A DNA stretch of 64,000 nucleotides from Parus major (lineage: Eukaryota; Chordata; Aves; Passeriformes; Paridae). Within the stretch, counting starts at the first letter, position 1. Each line of letters starts with the position of its first letter. Shown piece by piece: positions 36,640-49,449 of this stretch. The stretch is taken from assembly GCF_001522545.3 (NCBI RefSeq), contig NC_031768.1:87852431-87916430 (forward strand). Reading direction: 5' to 3'. Both the position numbers and the translations under genes were made by a program. The notes beneath the pieces are model-generated. The model was not told where the DNA came from and searched no databases. It saw only the letters and a program-made list of their open reading frames with translations.

Positions 36640-36815
36640 TCACAGGTTCAGGAGAGGTTGAGAATTGCCATCTACCAGGGAATAGCTGTCTACAGTGCTG
36701 TTCCATAATGTGAGAGTTGGAAGCATACCAGCATCTGACAGGCAGGACTGGGAATTGGCCTGCACCCTCCTTACCTCCGAATGAGAACTCTAACCACTAA
36801 GCAACTGTAAAAATA
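36640..36815 (-). repeat. MIR-like ancient SINE relic
   Basis: GGACTGGGAATTGGCCTGCACCCTCCTTACCTCCGAATGAGAACTCTAACCACTAAGCAACTGTA matches the antisense tRNA-derived head of MIR (gggattcgaacccaggc...gtgctcttaaccactatactact). Flanking text from about 36,360 may be the rest of the element. Confidence 0.5.
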
Positions 36816-39800
36816 GTCCCAATCCAATCGGCAGAGAGAGACATCATTCCTCTAATGATATTTCCAAAGGAATAAGCACATGCAATCCAATTTTGTGCAG
36901 AGATTCATTCAATAAATATGTTCTGAGACAACCAACTACGTCTAGTCCATCAAACAAGACAATGAGAGGAAGGGCTGGGACTGGCTCTTAGTAGGGCCTG
37001 AATTAGTAAACTGTTGCTAAGCATCTCAGGTTTTGTCACCTGGAAACCTGAAATCCTGGAGGTCAAAAGAATTTTGGCTAAATAACAGCTGAAAAGGGGT
37101 TTTTATATTTGTCAGTATGTGTTTGGATGCCTTAAATCCAGCCCAGGCACCATCCTAAGTACTGAGAGATTTCAGTGGATTTGTCCTAACTGGACAGACT
37201 TTTTCTCTCCTTTCATGGCCAGGGGCAGTTCCTGCACTGCTTTTTGTTATGTCTTTGATCACTGGTGAGTACCAATGCCTGCCGAAAATTACATCCCACA
37301 TCTTCTCAACCCATAGCATGGAAAAAAATTTCTAGAGATTAAAGGAAATCTCATAGAAGGTACCTACTACAGTTCCTAGGAGCCATGCCCAGCAGTGCCT
37401 GGGAAAACCCTCTAGCCTTCAGAAAAGATGGAGATTTAAAATTCTGCTGGTCCCAGGGCCCATTTTGGCAGGTCCTAACAGTTGTCCACGAATGAGAACT
37501 CTCGGGCACACCCTGCTTAGTTTTGATTCAGAGAAAGAAGGAGTTGTTATAATGAGGCAGGGGAACTAGATTCTAACTTCACTCTTTAAGTTTATTTAAT
37601 GCACTGGATCTTACAGGATGTTCCAGTTAAACTGGGAGTAAAATTTATTTAATATATAATGCCTGCATTTTGAGAGACGGAGATTAAAGCATCCAGTGCA
37701 TTTGGAGAGCATTTCATTCTCATGGCATCTGGTTTTGCAACTTGTTTAAACAAAATGTGATTCTTTGATGTGGAAGTGATGCTAACATGCAAGGGAATAA
37801 AATACATGAAATTTAAATACAGGGAATGAGTTTACAAACACTTAACCCTGTATATATGCTGATGTACTGAAGTGCTCTTGTCCCATGCATCCTATATACT
37901 TATTCACTCGTTTTATATATTATGCCAGCTGGAAGAATTATGACATTTGAGACCACAGCAGAGAGAATATCCTTTTCAATTCAAGTCCTCCCCAAGCATA
38001 AGACAATTTGGCAGTCCTCCTGATAAAAAATAAAAACAAAACCTGGCTGAAAATGGAAGAAAACTACTGCAGCCTCTTCTGCAGTGCAAGTCCACTGTGT
38101 GGAAATATTATCAAAGGAGAAATAAAAGATTTTACTCTTAAATGTTTTTGAGGGTTTTTTATAAATATCTTAAACTCATTGCTAAAAAATGAAAATAATC
38201 ACATAAACTGGCAATTTATAATCTCTCAATCACTTTTGTGCATTTTTAAAAAATAAATACTGGAAATTACTCTGAAGCCATTTCTTGGAGACAGCAGTAA
38301 AATAATAAACTCCTTAGGACATAGCTTATGTATTTAGAACTGTCTTTCCATACTCTTCTATCTAATGCTCTGCTAGCACTGGTTTTACTTGCTTAACTAA
38401 ATTTCTTATTATGTACCCGCAATTTTTTTTTTTTTTTTGCAAGGGGTGACCTCCTTTGGCTAGGGTGAATAAAATTGCTTAATTCTCCTGATCCTTTGGT
38501 GCTAATAGAACAAAAAAAGGTTGAAAAATCATTTAGAGAGTACAAAATATTGGCAGGTGCAATGGGGGTATCAATGAAGTCAGAGAAAATATTGGTGAAT
38601 TGGATCATAAATTAAACTAAACAGCCAGATGAAGTGAAAGAAACTGACAGCATCATCAATTCACCTCTTATTCTATGTGGGATTTGATAAAAGAGCTGTG
38701 CAGTAATCTCCTTATCCTGAAACCTTCTTATTTTGAGACCCTTCTATCATGGCTTTAAAAGAGGCTGACAACATGCAAACTGCAAGCAGAAGAGTTCAAT
38801 TTACAGGGTTTGACATGGGGCTAAATTGAAGATAATCCCCTGAAGTTAAAGTGAACAGAAAAAGGAGAAGAAACAGCCAATTTCAGAGATGTACAATGTG
38901 ACATCCCTCAATACATCTGAGCAGTTGAAGAGGAAGGAGGATCCCATCCATAAGGGTAAGCAGCACAGGAAGTTTCCTCTTGGACCAGCAAGATGCAGAT
39001 TACTGCTGTCCTGGGGCTAGTCCAAAGCAGATGTCAGCTTAAGGCTCTGCAAACTTGCCTGTAGATAATTTCCCTACCGGTGAGTAATATTTGTAACCTT
39101 TAGAAATTATGATTAAGTGTGTCTGCATGACAACTTGTACACATCCAAATATGTAGAAATTGCTGCCTTAAATCATATTCCATTGCAAGGGTTAGAAATT
39201 GTGCTTGTAGTGTATTAGCTTGCCAAAATGGGAAAGAGAGGGTTTTAAGACATTTTGAATGAAACAAGGGCAATTAGCTTAAATAATGGAAAATTGCATA
39301 AGTTGCTCAATATACAGCAATTCTGATAAGCCTAGCAGCTCTCTCAAAGAGGCTGGAAGAAGGCTGTGTTTGTTACACTGCCATTATCATGTGTTCTTAA
39401 GTCTCAGACAGGTAATTTCACAATCTGAATCCCACTTGTGCTCATATAAAGTGCAGTTGTTGACTTCCTACTGTATCTTAAAAGTATATTAATTCACTTT
39501 ATTACAGTTATAATTTAATTTGAGATCTATCTTGCTTTATTTTATTTAGCTTAATGGGTAATACTGAATTTAGGCTTCTTAGTTTATTAATAGGTAATCA
39601 CCCTTGTAAATGGCTCTCAGGCATAGGATTTTTCCCTTTCAGAAATGCAGTAAGGTTATAAAAGCTATAGTAATTCTGCTGGTAAATATTTATCCCTATC
39701 TCTTGATGTGTACCTGTGTTCTTCACAGTACACGATACACTTGTGTGTAAGACACTTGCTTACCTTAGGTTTTAGGACTTATATTAGAAGCCTACATATA

Positions 39801-40814
39801 CCTCTGTGTTAGTGAGTACTATATTAACAGGGTATGAATAAATATTAAAAAATACCTAGCTATTTCTAATTAAATATAACTTCAGAAGGTTTAATGGACT
39901 GTTTGTGCAATTATGGTCTCCTAAAAATCTAAATTCAGTCTACACTGCAGTTCCCACTGTATTTTGTCATCTGTCATCATTAGGCTCTACTTTTTTACCA
40001 CTGTAACTTCTAGAACTCTAAATACTTCTCCCTGAATTGGCATTACGTATAACAGCCAATGGATCTTGAAATATTCTTCAAGGTGATTTAATGTGCTTCT
40101 GGTACCTCATCACAGTTCTGTCAAACACAAGTGAAAAGCTGTGGAGTGTATTAGCAATGCTGTAAATATTTAGTCCATCAGAATATGCCAAAAATGATTA
40201 TATAATTGACAAAGATGTTTTTCATACATTCTAGATTTACATTTTTATTGCAAAGGCAGGCTCTTCAAAACTCAGAAATTCCTGCATATATTATAATGCT
40301 CCACCTGCCTTGCCCAGTGCATTCATTCTTGTAGGCCTGAAGGAAGCAATGTACCAAAACTAGTACTGTGCAAGAATGGCATTGTCAAAACCCCATTAAT
40401 TGAGGCAGATGTATCTGCCTATGTGTAGTACCATTCAAACACCTCCTTCAATGCATTATTTCTGTTACAAACTATTTATATCCTACAAAAAGTCGGGGGC
40501 GGCACTGGAGTACCTCACTACGCTGGCATACTAACACTTGAAATAAGACATATTATCAAGGACTTTGTTTTTATGAAGCATAAAGGCTGGGTTCCAGTCT
40601 GGTGAGGAAAAGAACTGAAGAAATGGAACAGCCCTAATAAAAAGACATTTTAATTTCACTGACATTATCAATTACATTGACCTGCTGAGATGTTAATGAT
40701 GTGAATGTTAACACCTCTGGTTATGATGTGATTAAGACAGATAGAGAGGAAAAAAAGAGTTTCAGAGGTAGGACTGTACAGTGAAGATACAATTACCTCG
40801 TTTTAGGTCTATAG

Positions 40815-41030
40815 CTCATGGAGCCATGAATTATTTAGGTTGGAAGGGACCTCTGGGGGTCATCTGGGGAACCTCCCTGCTCAAAGTAAGTATAATTAGA
40901 TCAGGTTCCTCTGGACTGAATTTCTATTTGAGTCTTGAACACCTCTTGGGAAGGAGATCCTGTAACCTCTCTGGGCAACTTCTTGCAGTATCTGACCACT
41001 CTCAAGGTAAAAAAATAAACCCAAATCAAC
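40815..41030 (-). mobile_element. CR1 3'-end fragment, antisense
   Basis: TTTAGGTTGGAAGGGACCTCTGGGGGTCATCTGGGGAACCTCCCTGCTCAAAG and CTCTCTGGGCAACTTCTTGCAGTATCTGACCACTCTCAAGGTAAAAAA are classic antisense CR1 3' text. It is truncated after about 215 bases. Confidence 0.85.
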
Positions 41031-41399
41031 CCCATAAAAGGTGATCTATAATCACCTTTTTTCATGTTCTAACTTGTGTCTTTTCCTCTCATGTTATTGC
41101 TGTGCAGGTGCAGCAAGAGATGAATTAGAAGTGAAGATTCCCGAATGCCTGTAGACCAGTGTGCCATCTAACACTGGAAAATACAATGAAGCAGCAGGGT
41201 GGAAGGAGAGAAAAAGAGAAATGTGAAAAGGGCTGACCTCTTAGAAGGGTTAGAAAACCTGCAATTATATTGATGAGTTACTTCTAACCAAGTTTCTGTA
41301 ATGGGCAGAATTCAAATCTGCACTGTTATGGGGAAATTAAAAACTGAAAGATTTGCAGTTACCAATTAAACATCAATACAGTTTCATTTTTGTTCAAAG

Positions 41400-41500
41400 A
41401 CTTTCAGACTCTGTGGACAGAAGGGGCCTCCCTGTTCACCTAGGCTGACCCTCCCTGTGCAGAGGCTGGATAAAGTTTTTTCAGAACTAGATCAAAAAAT
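41400..41500 (-). mobile_element. Possible second CR1 scrap
   Basis: GGACAGAAGGGGCCTCCCTGTTCACCTAGGCTGACCCTCCCTGTGCAGAG resembles a worn CR1 3' start (gaaggggcctctgtggtcatctagtccaaccccc). Short and diverged. Confidence 0.3.
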
Positions 41501-42599
41501 GTCTTTTAAAAAAAGATCTAATCTGTCTTCTGCATTCAGAGGGATGGTGACCTAACCACTTTTTTCCAAAAAGTCGGTAAAATGTCACTTACATAACTTA
41601 AAAGCCTTACCATCATAAGATAAATATTTTGGACTTCACTACAAGGAATAAAGATGAAAGTTGCTGAATTGGAAGCTGGTGGTTACCAAGAGACCAGTGT
41701 TCAAGGCCTGATTATATTTAGCATGGCCAATCACATGAGAATCTCAAACACGGCTTCAAAAGCTTTAATTTATGAAATCTCAGGGTAGTTATAAGGAAAA
41801 TCTGTTTGAGTAATACATCTGGGTTGAACAATGTACATTGGAAGATGATGGCTCTTGAAGAGCATTTATTAGCTGTCCAAAAGTCACTGTAAAAGAAAAG
41901 AACATTGGTACTGTTTTCAGTTGTTAAGGGAAAGGCATGATTAGAAATAAAGAAGCAATTTTTAACAAATGAAAAATTTGGATCCAGGCTGGAAGAATGT
42001 TGAATGAGGAGCCACAAATCTTGGGAAATTGATATGGAAAGATAAAGCTGCCAAAGAGGAAGGTCTCTGACTGGAAAGTCAAAAGGGACTATGAAGTTAA
42101 GAGCATAAATAGAAAAAAAACCAAACCAACAAACCCCATCCTCAAGCCCCAGAAATGTTTGGCCATAGCTAGATAAAGCTGCTAAAATTGCTTTTAATGG
42201 TGCAGAAAAGACAAAATAATAATTTCCTTACTATATTTGGAAGAAAGCAGTGTGATACATGTATATCAAATGAACGAATTTCTGACACACTAATTATTGG
42301 CCTATTAAATAACAGATGCTAACATTGATAAATCTGCAGGCCCAGTTTATTTCCACCTATGAGTTATAAAAGTATTGGCCAACTTGACTTCTGCACTTTT
42401 GATAATTTTAACAAATAAGGGAATGATGAAAAAAACCCAGAAAATCATGTCTTAGTGGTGATATTGTGTCAATATTCAGAGAATGAGAATGATACTGCTA
42501 ATTATAACTTACTTAGCCTGATTCAGTCATGGTAAAATAAGGGAAAAGCGGTTAAGGGATTAACTGAGAAAGACCTGAGGGGTAAGATTATAATTAATG

Positions 42600-42860
42600 T
42601 CACTTAGCATGTTTTTAGGGAAATGAGTCAGATCAAACAGTTGTGCTGGGAAGACAGCAAGATACACTGATAAAGACAACCCCGTTGATACAGAATATGC
42701 AGATGTTTTCAAGGCGGTGGATTCAGTACCTCATTACACCGATCAAAACTTTGCACAGTGCAGTGAGACGGGAGCCCACATAAACTGGGTTTATAGCTGG
42801 CTAAATGAGGGCTCCCAGCACCTATTTGCAAAGCAGAAGCCGTGGCTGAGCAATTGTGCT
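42600..42860 (+). mobile_element. Degraded CR1 reverse-transcriptase fragment
   Basis: The sense frame reads VFKAVDSVPHYTD and, about 30 codons on, INWVYSWLNEGSQ. These match the SKAFDTVPHN and W...WL.GRSQ segments of CR1 reverse transcriptase in the right order. Surrounding DNA back to about 42,000 may be more of the same element but is too worn to call. Confidence 0.6.
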
Positions 42861-43019
42861 TCACTCCTCAGAAGTGAGCACCAGCTGGCAGTGGGCTCGT
42901 CAGTGCTGTGCGCTGTGGGTTCCTCTGAAACTGCTTCTGGGCAGCCATGCTGTGCTCAGCAGGGCCCTGCTGTGGGGCAGATCCCTGTGCCATGGGAGAA
43001 ACTGTGAGAAGCCTGAGGA

Positions 43020-46000
43020 CGGTCATAACTCTAGCACAAAACCATAGGTAAATGGACCACAGCTTCTCCCCCAGATGGTTTTGAAAGAAAATGCCCTCTT
43101 TCTCTGCTAAACACCAGAAGACTCTGGTTGATAGTCCATGCATGTGGGCAAATAGCTCAAGGAACTTGGTGCAAATCAGCTCAGAGGGTCTGATAGCCAT
43201 GGACTGGCTTTTCTTGGGCAGAGAAGCCAACTTGATTCCCACCTGACTGAGGCAGGAATGCTCCAGAAATATATTTTCAATGTCTCCTTACCTTATTTAG
43301 TCAGAACTTTGTTGATTTCAAGTTGGAAACGGTTTGGACATAAGATTGTAACACAACAGGAGTTCCCCCTGCTTTCCTGATGAGAATGGCTGAAATTTGT
43401 TTTGCTTAAACTTAACAGAAGAAAATTCAGCAATTGGATAAACCAGGCATGTATTTTGTCAGAAGGTAAGTATGGGCAATTGTAAACAAGAGAGTTAAAT
43501 TTAAACCCTTATGCATCCTAAGCAAAACAAGCATTAGTGATTCAATAAAACTACATTTTAGATGATGTATCTTCTGCTTAGCCTCAATTTTTCAACTACT
43601 TTCTTTTTTATTTCTTCCCATAGAAAGAGGCTCAGTGTAGGCACATATTTATTTGCTTCCAACAATCCGTGTCCAGGAGCGCTGAGCAGAGGCTCAAGAG
43701 ACTAAAGGGAATTTTGGAAGGATTTTTCAGAATGAATCTTGGGTGCTTTCTCAGGTGCATTTCTCTTTCAGTAATGATAAAGAAGTACCACAGTGGAACA
43801 TTTATTCTGACCTGTGGGGAATGTGTCATGATTTGTTTCCTGCTTGAAGACTGATGAAGCTGCTAGCATGTGAAACTCCAGTTGTTGGCCATGCTGACAA
43901 AAAGGGAATTTGTAGTTTTTAAGAACTGTCATTAATCATACCTCGTGTCAGGGAGGGAAGAGTGCAGCAGTGCCAGCACATTTCTAAGGAAAGCTGACAA
44001 AAAGGGGAGTGGGGCTGAAGAATTGTCTGTGCCTGGCTGTGTGGGTGTTTGGTGCTGTGCCATGTGGGTGGTGTGCTGGTGTCCCAGGTAAGGGGGGAGT
44101 CCCAGGCAAATGCAGATGGGAAGCTGAGCTGCTCATTCGGAAGGTAACTTTCACAACGCATGTGCCTTTGGGAGAGGTGTGGAAGGTGGAAGCAGGTTGT
44201 TTGCCCAAACTTTTAATTCCTTTTTTTCCCAGGGTTGATGCCAAGACTATTTTGTACTTGTGTACCTTAAAATTATTTTTTAAGTGCATCAAATTAGTTT
44301 CCTAATACATTTCAATTGTTAAATAATGTCTGTGAGGGATATGAAGTGTAGATGATGACAGAGAACATGCAAGATTTATGTGCTGTCATTAGCCATACAT
44401 GGAAGTTTGGTGCTGTAAGCCATACTCAGAAGCCTTCTGTCTAATGCAAACAGTATATTTCTTCTACCTGTTGGTAAGTAGATAAATAGACATGAAAAAA
44501 ATATGAAATAGCATAAACAGTACCATTCCAGGCACAGATCTACACTAAATGTTACAGACATTTGCATTATTTATTATGGGATATCCATGACTAATCTCTG
44601 AATCTCTGCCATGAGAAAAATTCAGCCAAAACTAAATTTCAAGCTCTATATAAAAAGAAATCATAAAACCTGAATGCTGGTACTTTAACAGTAGCATTTG
44701 AGCTGAAATGAATGGCTATAAATTAGTCCAAGCAAATTTAAAACAGATGCTAGAAGATTTTATTCACTGAAGAATAAATTTCTGGAACATTCTTGCACCC
44801 TGAGATGTAGGTGCTACCCAGGTTGAGTCAAATATAGCACAAAGGAGGCAGAAAATGTGGGTATGGTACGTCATAAACTCATAAAAATACATCTGATAAA
44901 TTGAGAAGCTGATAGACCTGATGGTGGGAGAATGATGGGCTGGGGAGTGTTTTAGTTTAGCCACAGAATTTCTGCCAGACTTGCTCCTCTATGCAAAAGC
45001 AGGCAGAGAAGGAGCAAGCAGGAGGTAGAAACCAGGTCTGGCAATATCTAGTCAGGTCCTTGTGTCTGTGCAGAAATGTCACAGCTGCAGAGCACGCTAT
45101 GAAAGGGTTTTGTGAGGCAGTGTCTACCAAACACATGAGAAGAACAAGTCTTTAGTATTGTAAAAAATCTGCAAGTTACAGTGATCTCCAAGGCTTTCTA
45201 TAAATATTCTTTTGTCTCTGAGAGACATCTCTTTCCTGCGAATACAACTCGGTGTGATGCAACCGGCTCGCTCAGATCTGGGTCAGGTTTGTTAAGGAAG
45301 CTGATTTTCTGTAGTTACATACACCTTGTTAAGGGCAAACATGTGCTCCCCCTGAGATTCTGATGGAAACTTGCTGGTTGCCTGGATGTACCCCTGCGCC
45401 CTTATCTCACTGCTCTGCCTTTTCTCTGAATCGATGAAGCCCAAACACTTGGTTCTTGGAATTTCTCCCCCAGTGTGGCATTTTACTCTTTGACATTTCA
45501 AGCTTGTTCCATGTGTATAATAATTTTGTTTCAGTTATTTCTATTTCTGCTTTCACTTTCCTTGATGGTGTTCTGTCTGTTCTGTATGTTAGAATATGGA
45601 ACTTATGTGCCTGGTTTTATTAGGTATTCTCAGAAATTGCACATTTCCCCTTTATCCTGCTTACAAGGGCCTTACTCCTAGGTATTCCATCTTTAACCCA
45701 AATATTTTCCTGCTTGTATTTACATCTTTGTGAACTAGTTGGGCTTATCACTACAACCTCTGGTATTTCAACATTTTGTTTTATATCCGCTCAAACAATG
45801 TCAGCTGCTGTTTTGATGATATTGTTTGGCATGTTTATATATTTGCTTTTTGTCTTCTTTAGTCTTTACTGAAATAGTTTTAAATGGGTTGTTTAGTATC
45901 ATATAATCTGTGCCTTTTAAAGACCTTTGGGATTTTGATTCAGTTGTCACTCAGATATTTCTTTTTCAATGAATCACAAGTTTCTGATCATTAATAAATA

Positions 46001-46460
46001 GTTCTGATTAAACCAACCAACCAACCAACCAAAAAACCCAAAAGCCCCTACACCCCACAACAAAACTCTTCAGGGTGGGGGGGGAAATCCTACTTCCTCT
46101 TTTTATTCTGAATTCTCTCTGAGAAAATGGACATTTTTTCCTATGGACACAATGTTCTTCCTACCTCTGCACTGGCATTTCAAATAAATGTTCTCTTTTA
46201 TCTCCCTCTACAAAAGGCAACCAATACTCCCCAAAGCAGTGCCATTCCTTTAATGGCCATCTCTTTTACTGGTCTAAATGATTTTCATGTATGATAGAAA
46301 GTGCTGGTTGAATCTGATCTTTTTCAGGATTTCATCAGTATCTCATAATTTTTAAAGTTGCCATGTTATTTACACAGTGCCACCCCAGAGAGGTTGAAAC
46401 TCTGCTTTTATTATGATTTTTCTGTAAAAAAAAAAGGTCAGTGATTTTCATCTAACATCT
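43020..46460. other. Intergenic, nothing recognised
   Basis: Only short frames and a small (AACC)n tract are seen; no exon, CR1 or SINE text can be supported. Confidence 0.6.
46010..46032 (+). repeat. (AACC)n short microsatellite
   Basis: Five to six AACC units followed by an A-rich stretch. Confidence 0.85.
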
Positions 46461-46464
46461 CAAA

Positions 46465-47240
46465 GTTATAAAATCAGTTAGGTTGGGAAAGACCCTTAAG
46501 ATCATCAAGTCCAACCACAAACCTGACATTCTCAAGTCCAGCATTAAACTAAAAGTGTCCTATGTGCCACATCTACGTGTCTTTTAAATAATTCCAGGGA
46601 TAGTGACTCAGCTTCTTCCCTGGAAGTATTTAAAAGATACTTCCTTCCTCTTCCAATGCCTGGTCACCCATTCTATGAAAGAAATATTACCTAATATCCA
46701 GTCTAAACCTCCCAACAACTTTAGGCCATTTTCTCTTGTCCTGTTGCTTGTTACTTGGGAGATGGGACCAACTTCCACCTGGCTGCAGCCTTCTTTCAGT
46801 GTGTTGTTGAGAGTGATAATGTGCCCCCTGAGCCTCCTTTTCTCCAGGCTAAATACTCCCAGCTCCCTCAGCTCTTCCTCACCGGACTTGTGCTCCAGAC
46901 CCTTCACCAGCCTTGTTGCCCTTCTCTGGCCTCACTCCCACACCTCAATGTCTTTCTTGCACTGAGGGAACCAAAACGAACACAGGATTCCGGGTGTGGC
47001 CTCACCAGTGCTGAGTACAGGGGGACAATCACTGTCCTGGTCCTGCTGGCCACACCATTGCTGACACAGGCCAGGTGCCATTGGCCTTCTTGGCTACCTG
47101 GGCACAGCTGGCTCATGTTCAGTTGACCAGAACCTCCAGATCCTTCTCTGCCAGGCAGCTTTCCAGCCTCTCTTTCCCAAGACTGTAGTGTTACATGAGG
47201 TTGTTGTGACTCAAGTGCAGGATCTGGCAACATCTTCCAC
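46465..47240 (-). mobile_element. CR1 LINE, antisense copy reaching into ORF2
   Basis: The minus strand still shows ORF2 words: VIVPLYSALVRPHPESCVRFGS, then GLEHKSGEEELRELGVFSLEKRRLRG, in two frames separated by a shift, then the 3' end (AGGTTGGGAAAGACCCTTAAGATCATCAAGTCCAACC on the plus strand). Stops and frameshifts make it inactive. Confidence 0.9.
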
Positions 47241-47659
47241 TACCTTGATGTTTACTTCTATATTTAATGGGACTTGAGATTTCCATTTTAAGGACTCAAA
47301 TGCATTGAAATCCTATTATATATGAATTTTAGGTAACAAAACCTAACAAACAGTAAGCACAGCATTCATGCTGCTATCTTTTATTCTAGCTTTTGACTCG
47401 GCCGCTGTCCCTGAAGGAGTATGTGAATGTCTAGCAATGATACAACACAATAACCTGTCAGCAGATATTTAACTATTGGATGGAACATAAACTTCCATTG
47501 CAGCATTTACAGGGAGGCTGGATAGGATTTCTGAGGCATGAAAGGACTAAATGTAAAGCTCTGAAGATCTTCAGGTAAGATCAGCATATTTTTATTCATG
47601 CTTGAGAGAAGGGATAAAGTTGGTCTCATTCTTCCTGAGGGGAAGACAGCTCCATGTTC

Positions 47660-47875
47660 TTAGTTTTCAGAGTGTGTGCTCACATGTGGGTGTTTCTGGA
47701 AGGGGAAATAAGAGAATGTATAATGATGGTGAAGGTATATAATCACAGATACAGTAGAGCAGAATTTCCCAGTCTCCTGTCTCTGGGCATTTTCATCAAC
47801 AGTGGCAACACTGGTCATCACAACCAGTAGAAGCAGGCACAGAAGCACCTTTTTTCTTCTCCCGTTGTCCCAGGC
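47660..47875 (-). other. Open frame with signal-anchor-like hydrophobic run, function unknown
   Basis: After a stop at 47,878-47,876 the minus strand stays open and reads NGRRKKVLLCLLLLVVMTSV followed by ATVDENAQRQETG. It resembles a signal peptide or signal anchor, but no ATG precedes the hydrophobic run and the possible acceptor (aaatgtag) is poor. It could be an exon fragment, a decayed gene, or chance. Confidence 0.18.
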
Positions 47876-48782
47876 CTACATTTCACCAGAGAAGCTCTGG
47901 TTTGGTATCCAGAATTTCAAACTTACTGGAACAGGAGAATTTTTAAGTGTAGAAATCTAGTAGATCCAAGTATCTGCAAGTCTCCTGCATAGTTGTCCCA
48001 GCTGGCGGGGCCTGTGTATCTGGAAATCAGGGTGGTTTCAAACACACACCTCACACTGTTGCACACAGTTGCTGCATACCTGTCAAGTAGAGCTCATGCC
48101 ATGAGGATGCACTGGACTCAATTACCTTCTGTCTGCTACTCAGTTAGTGGAGACTGAACAGCATTTTAAGCAAATTCTGGGCTCCTTATGTATATATGAC
48201 TTTGATTCATACCTTAATAAATGCAGCATGATTAAAAAGGTCAGGCTTACTACTCACCCACACCTACGTACATCTGGAAAATCCCAGACTACGGTGGGAG
48301 GCCACTCAGGCTCACATGACACAGCTGGAATACAGGCTGGGATCCTGTGGGATTTGTGGCTGGAAAGCCTCATGCAGTGGAAGGGGGGAGGGTATTAGAA
48401 GTTCCTAACTAGAGGCACTTTGGAGATGCAATGTAGGGCCTTTGCTGGATACATTTCCATTGCAGCTTCTGCAGGGAAGCCCTGGATAGTTTGGATATGT
48501 CTAATTACAGACCCATGCACGAGCTCAGCTAAAAGATGGTGGGTAGGAAGAGCAGTGGCCACCTGAGGGCTAGGTGGCTTTAGATGTCTTGGAGGGAATG
48601 ATGGGAGAAAGTGTTAGATAAATGAGGGCAGGATTACTGCAAAATGTAATGGGCAGACTAACAAACCAAGAGGAAGCCTTGTGTTTGGATAAGTAAATCT
48701 TCCATTTCCACTGGCTTGTCTTTCAACTCACACAGATGTGGATGGAAAAATCCCTTTCTTACCAGTACTGATAAGAACTTAC

Positions 48783-49034
48783 CTGATGGCTTCACAGGGT
48801 AGCAAGGATGAGCACAATGCTTGGGACACAGCACAGCAGCTTTCCCAGCTGCACATCGCTCCGCAGCAGGCTGGATAAATGAAACAGACTGACAGACATT
48901 TATTGGTTGAGCATTGCATCCATGAAACAAAGTCATGTTTTTTTCCCACTGTAGCTGATGATGGTGCTCCTGATCTGGCTTTTTTGGTTCATTTGGAAGA
49001 AAGGAGCATTGGTACATGAACTTCACAGTGTATC
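48783..49034 (-). other. Exon-like cysteine-rich open segment, function unknown
   Basis: On the minus strand a possible acceptor (tcagttcacag) and a perfect donor (CCATCAG|GTAAGT) enclose 252 nt with no stop. It is phase 1 at both ends and encodes about 84 residues with seven cysteines (YQCSF, HGCN, NVCQ, ERCA, VLCPKHCAHPCY). Symmetric phase-1 exons typify extracellular modules. I recognise no domain and no partner exon, and the acceptor lacks a good pyrimidine tract, so chance remains likely. Confidence 0.2.
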
Positions 49035-49395
49035 CTGTGAACTGACAGCTACTGCATCTGGTCAAATTGTCTCGACACCCTCAGGCTTGAGTCAGCCTAG
49101 GAGATCTCAGGTATAAAGGTAATATAGGTAAAGCCTGGAAGAGCTGCAATTTGTGTAGAACCTTTCTTCCCTCCAGATCTGTGGCTGGGCTAAAGAAGGG
49201 AGGTAACAATGTGAGAGCTGATGCTGTTATTTTTACACCAAGTGGTATACTCTCTTGTAACAGCAGAATTCTTCACTGACTGTTCATGGTCCAAGGCTCA
49301 TTCAGTAGCATGTGCTGAATGAGAACATTTTACCCAAAGACTAAGCTTGCCAAAGGATTTGCTTATCAGCTTGTTGTAGTTCTAAGGCAGTTTAT

Positions 49396-49446
49396 TCTTT
49401 TTTTATTCTATGTCCACCTTTCTTTTTTTATTCTATGTCCACCTTT
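49396..49446 (+). repeat. Tandem duplication, about 25 bp unit
   Basis: TTCTTTTTTTATTCTATGTCCACC occurs twice in direct succession with no change. Confidence 0.9.
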
Positions 49447-49449
49447 CCT

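Larger units (their letters stand above)
29275..40810. other. Intergenic, mostly unremarkable
   Basis: Eleven kilobases of AT-rich DNA with short chance frames. The only structured pieces I can support are a MIR-like relic at 36.4-36.8 kb and a possible ancient repeat at 31.61-31.68 kb. No gene is seen. Confidence 0.6.

Noticed and set aside
46608..47233. Minus-strand frames with protein-like wording
   Set aside because: They are ORF2 remnants of an inactive CR1 copy, annotated as a mobile element and not as genes.
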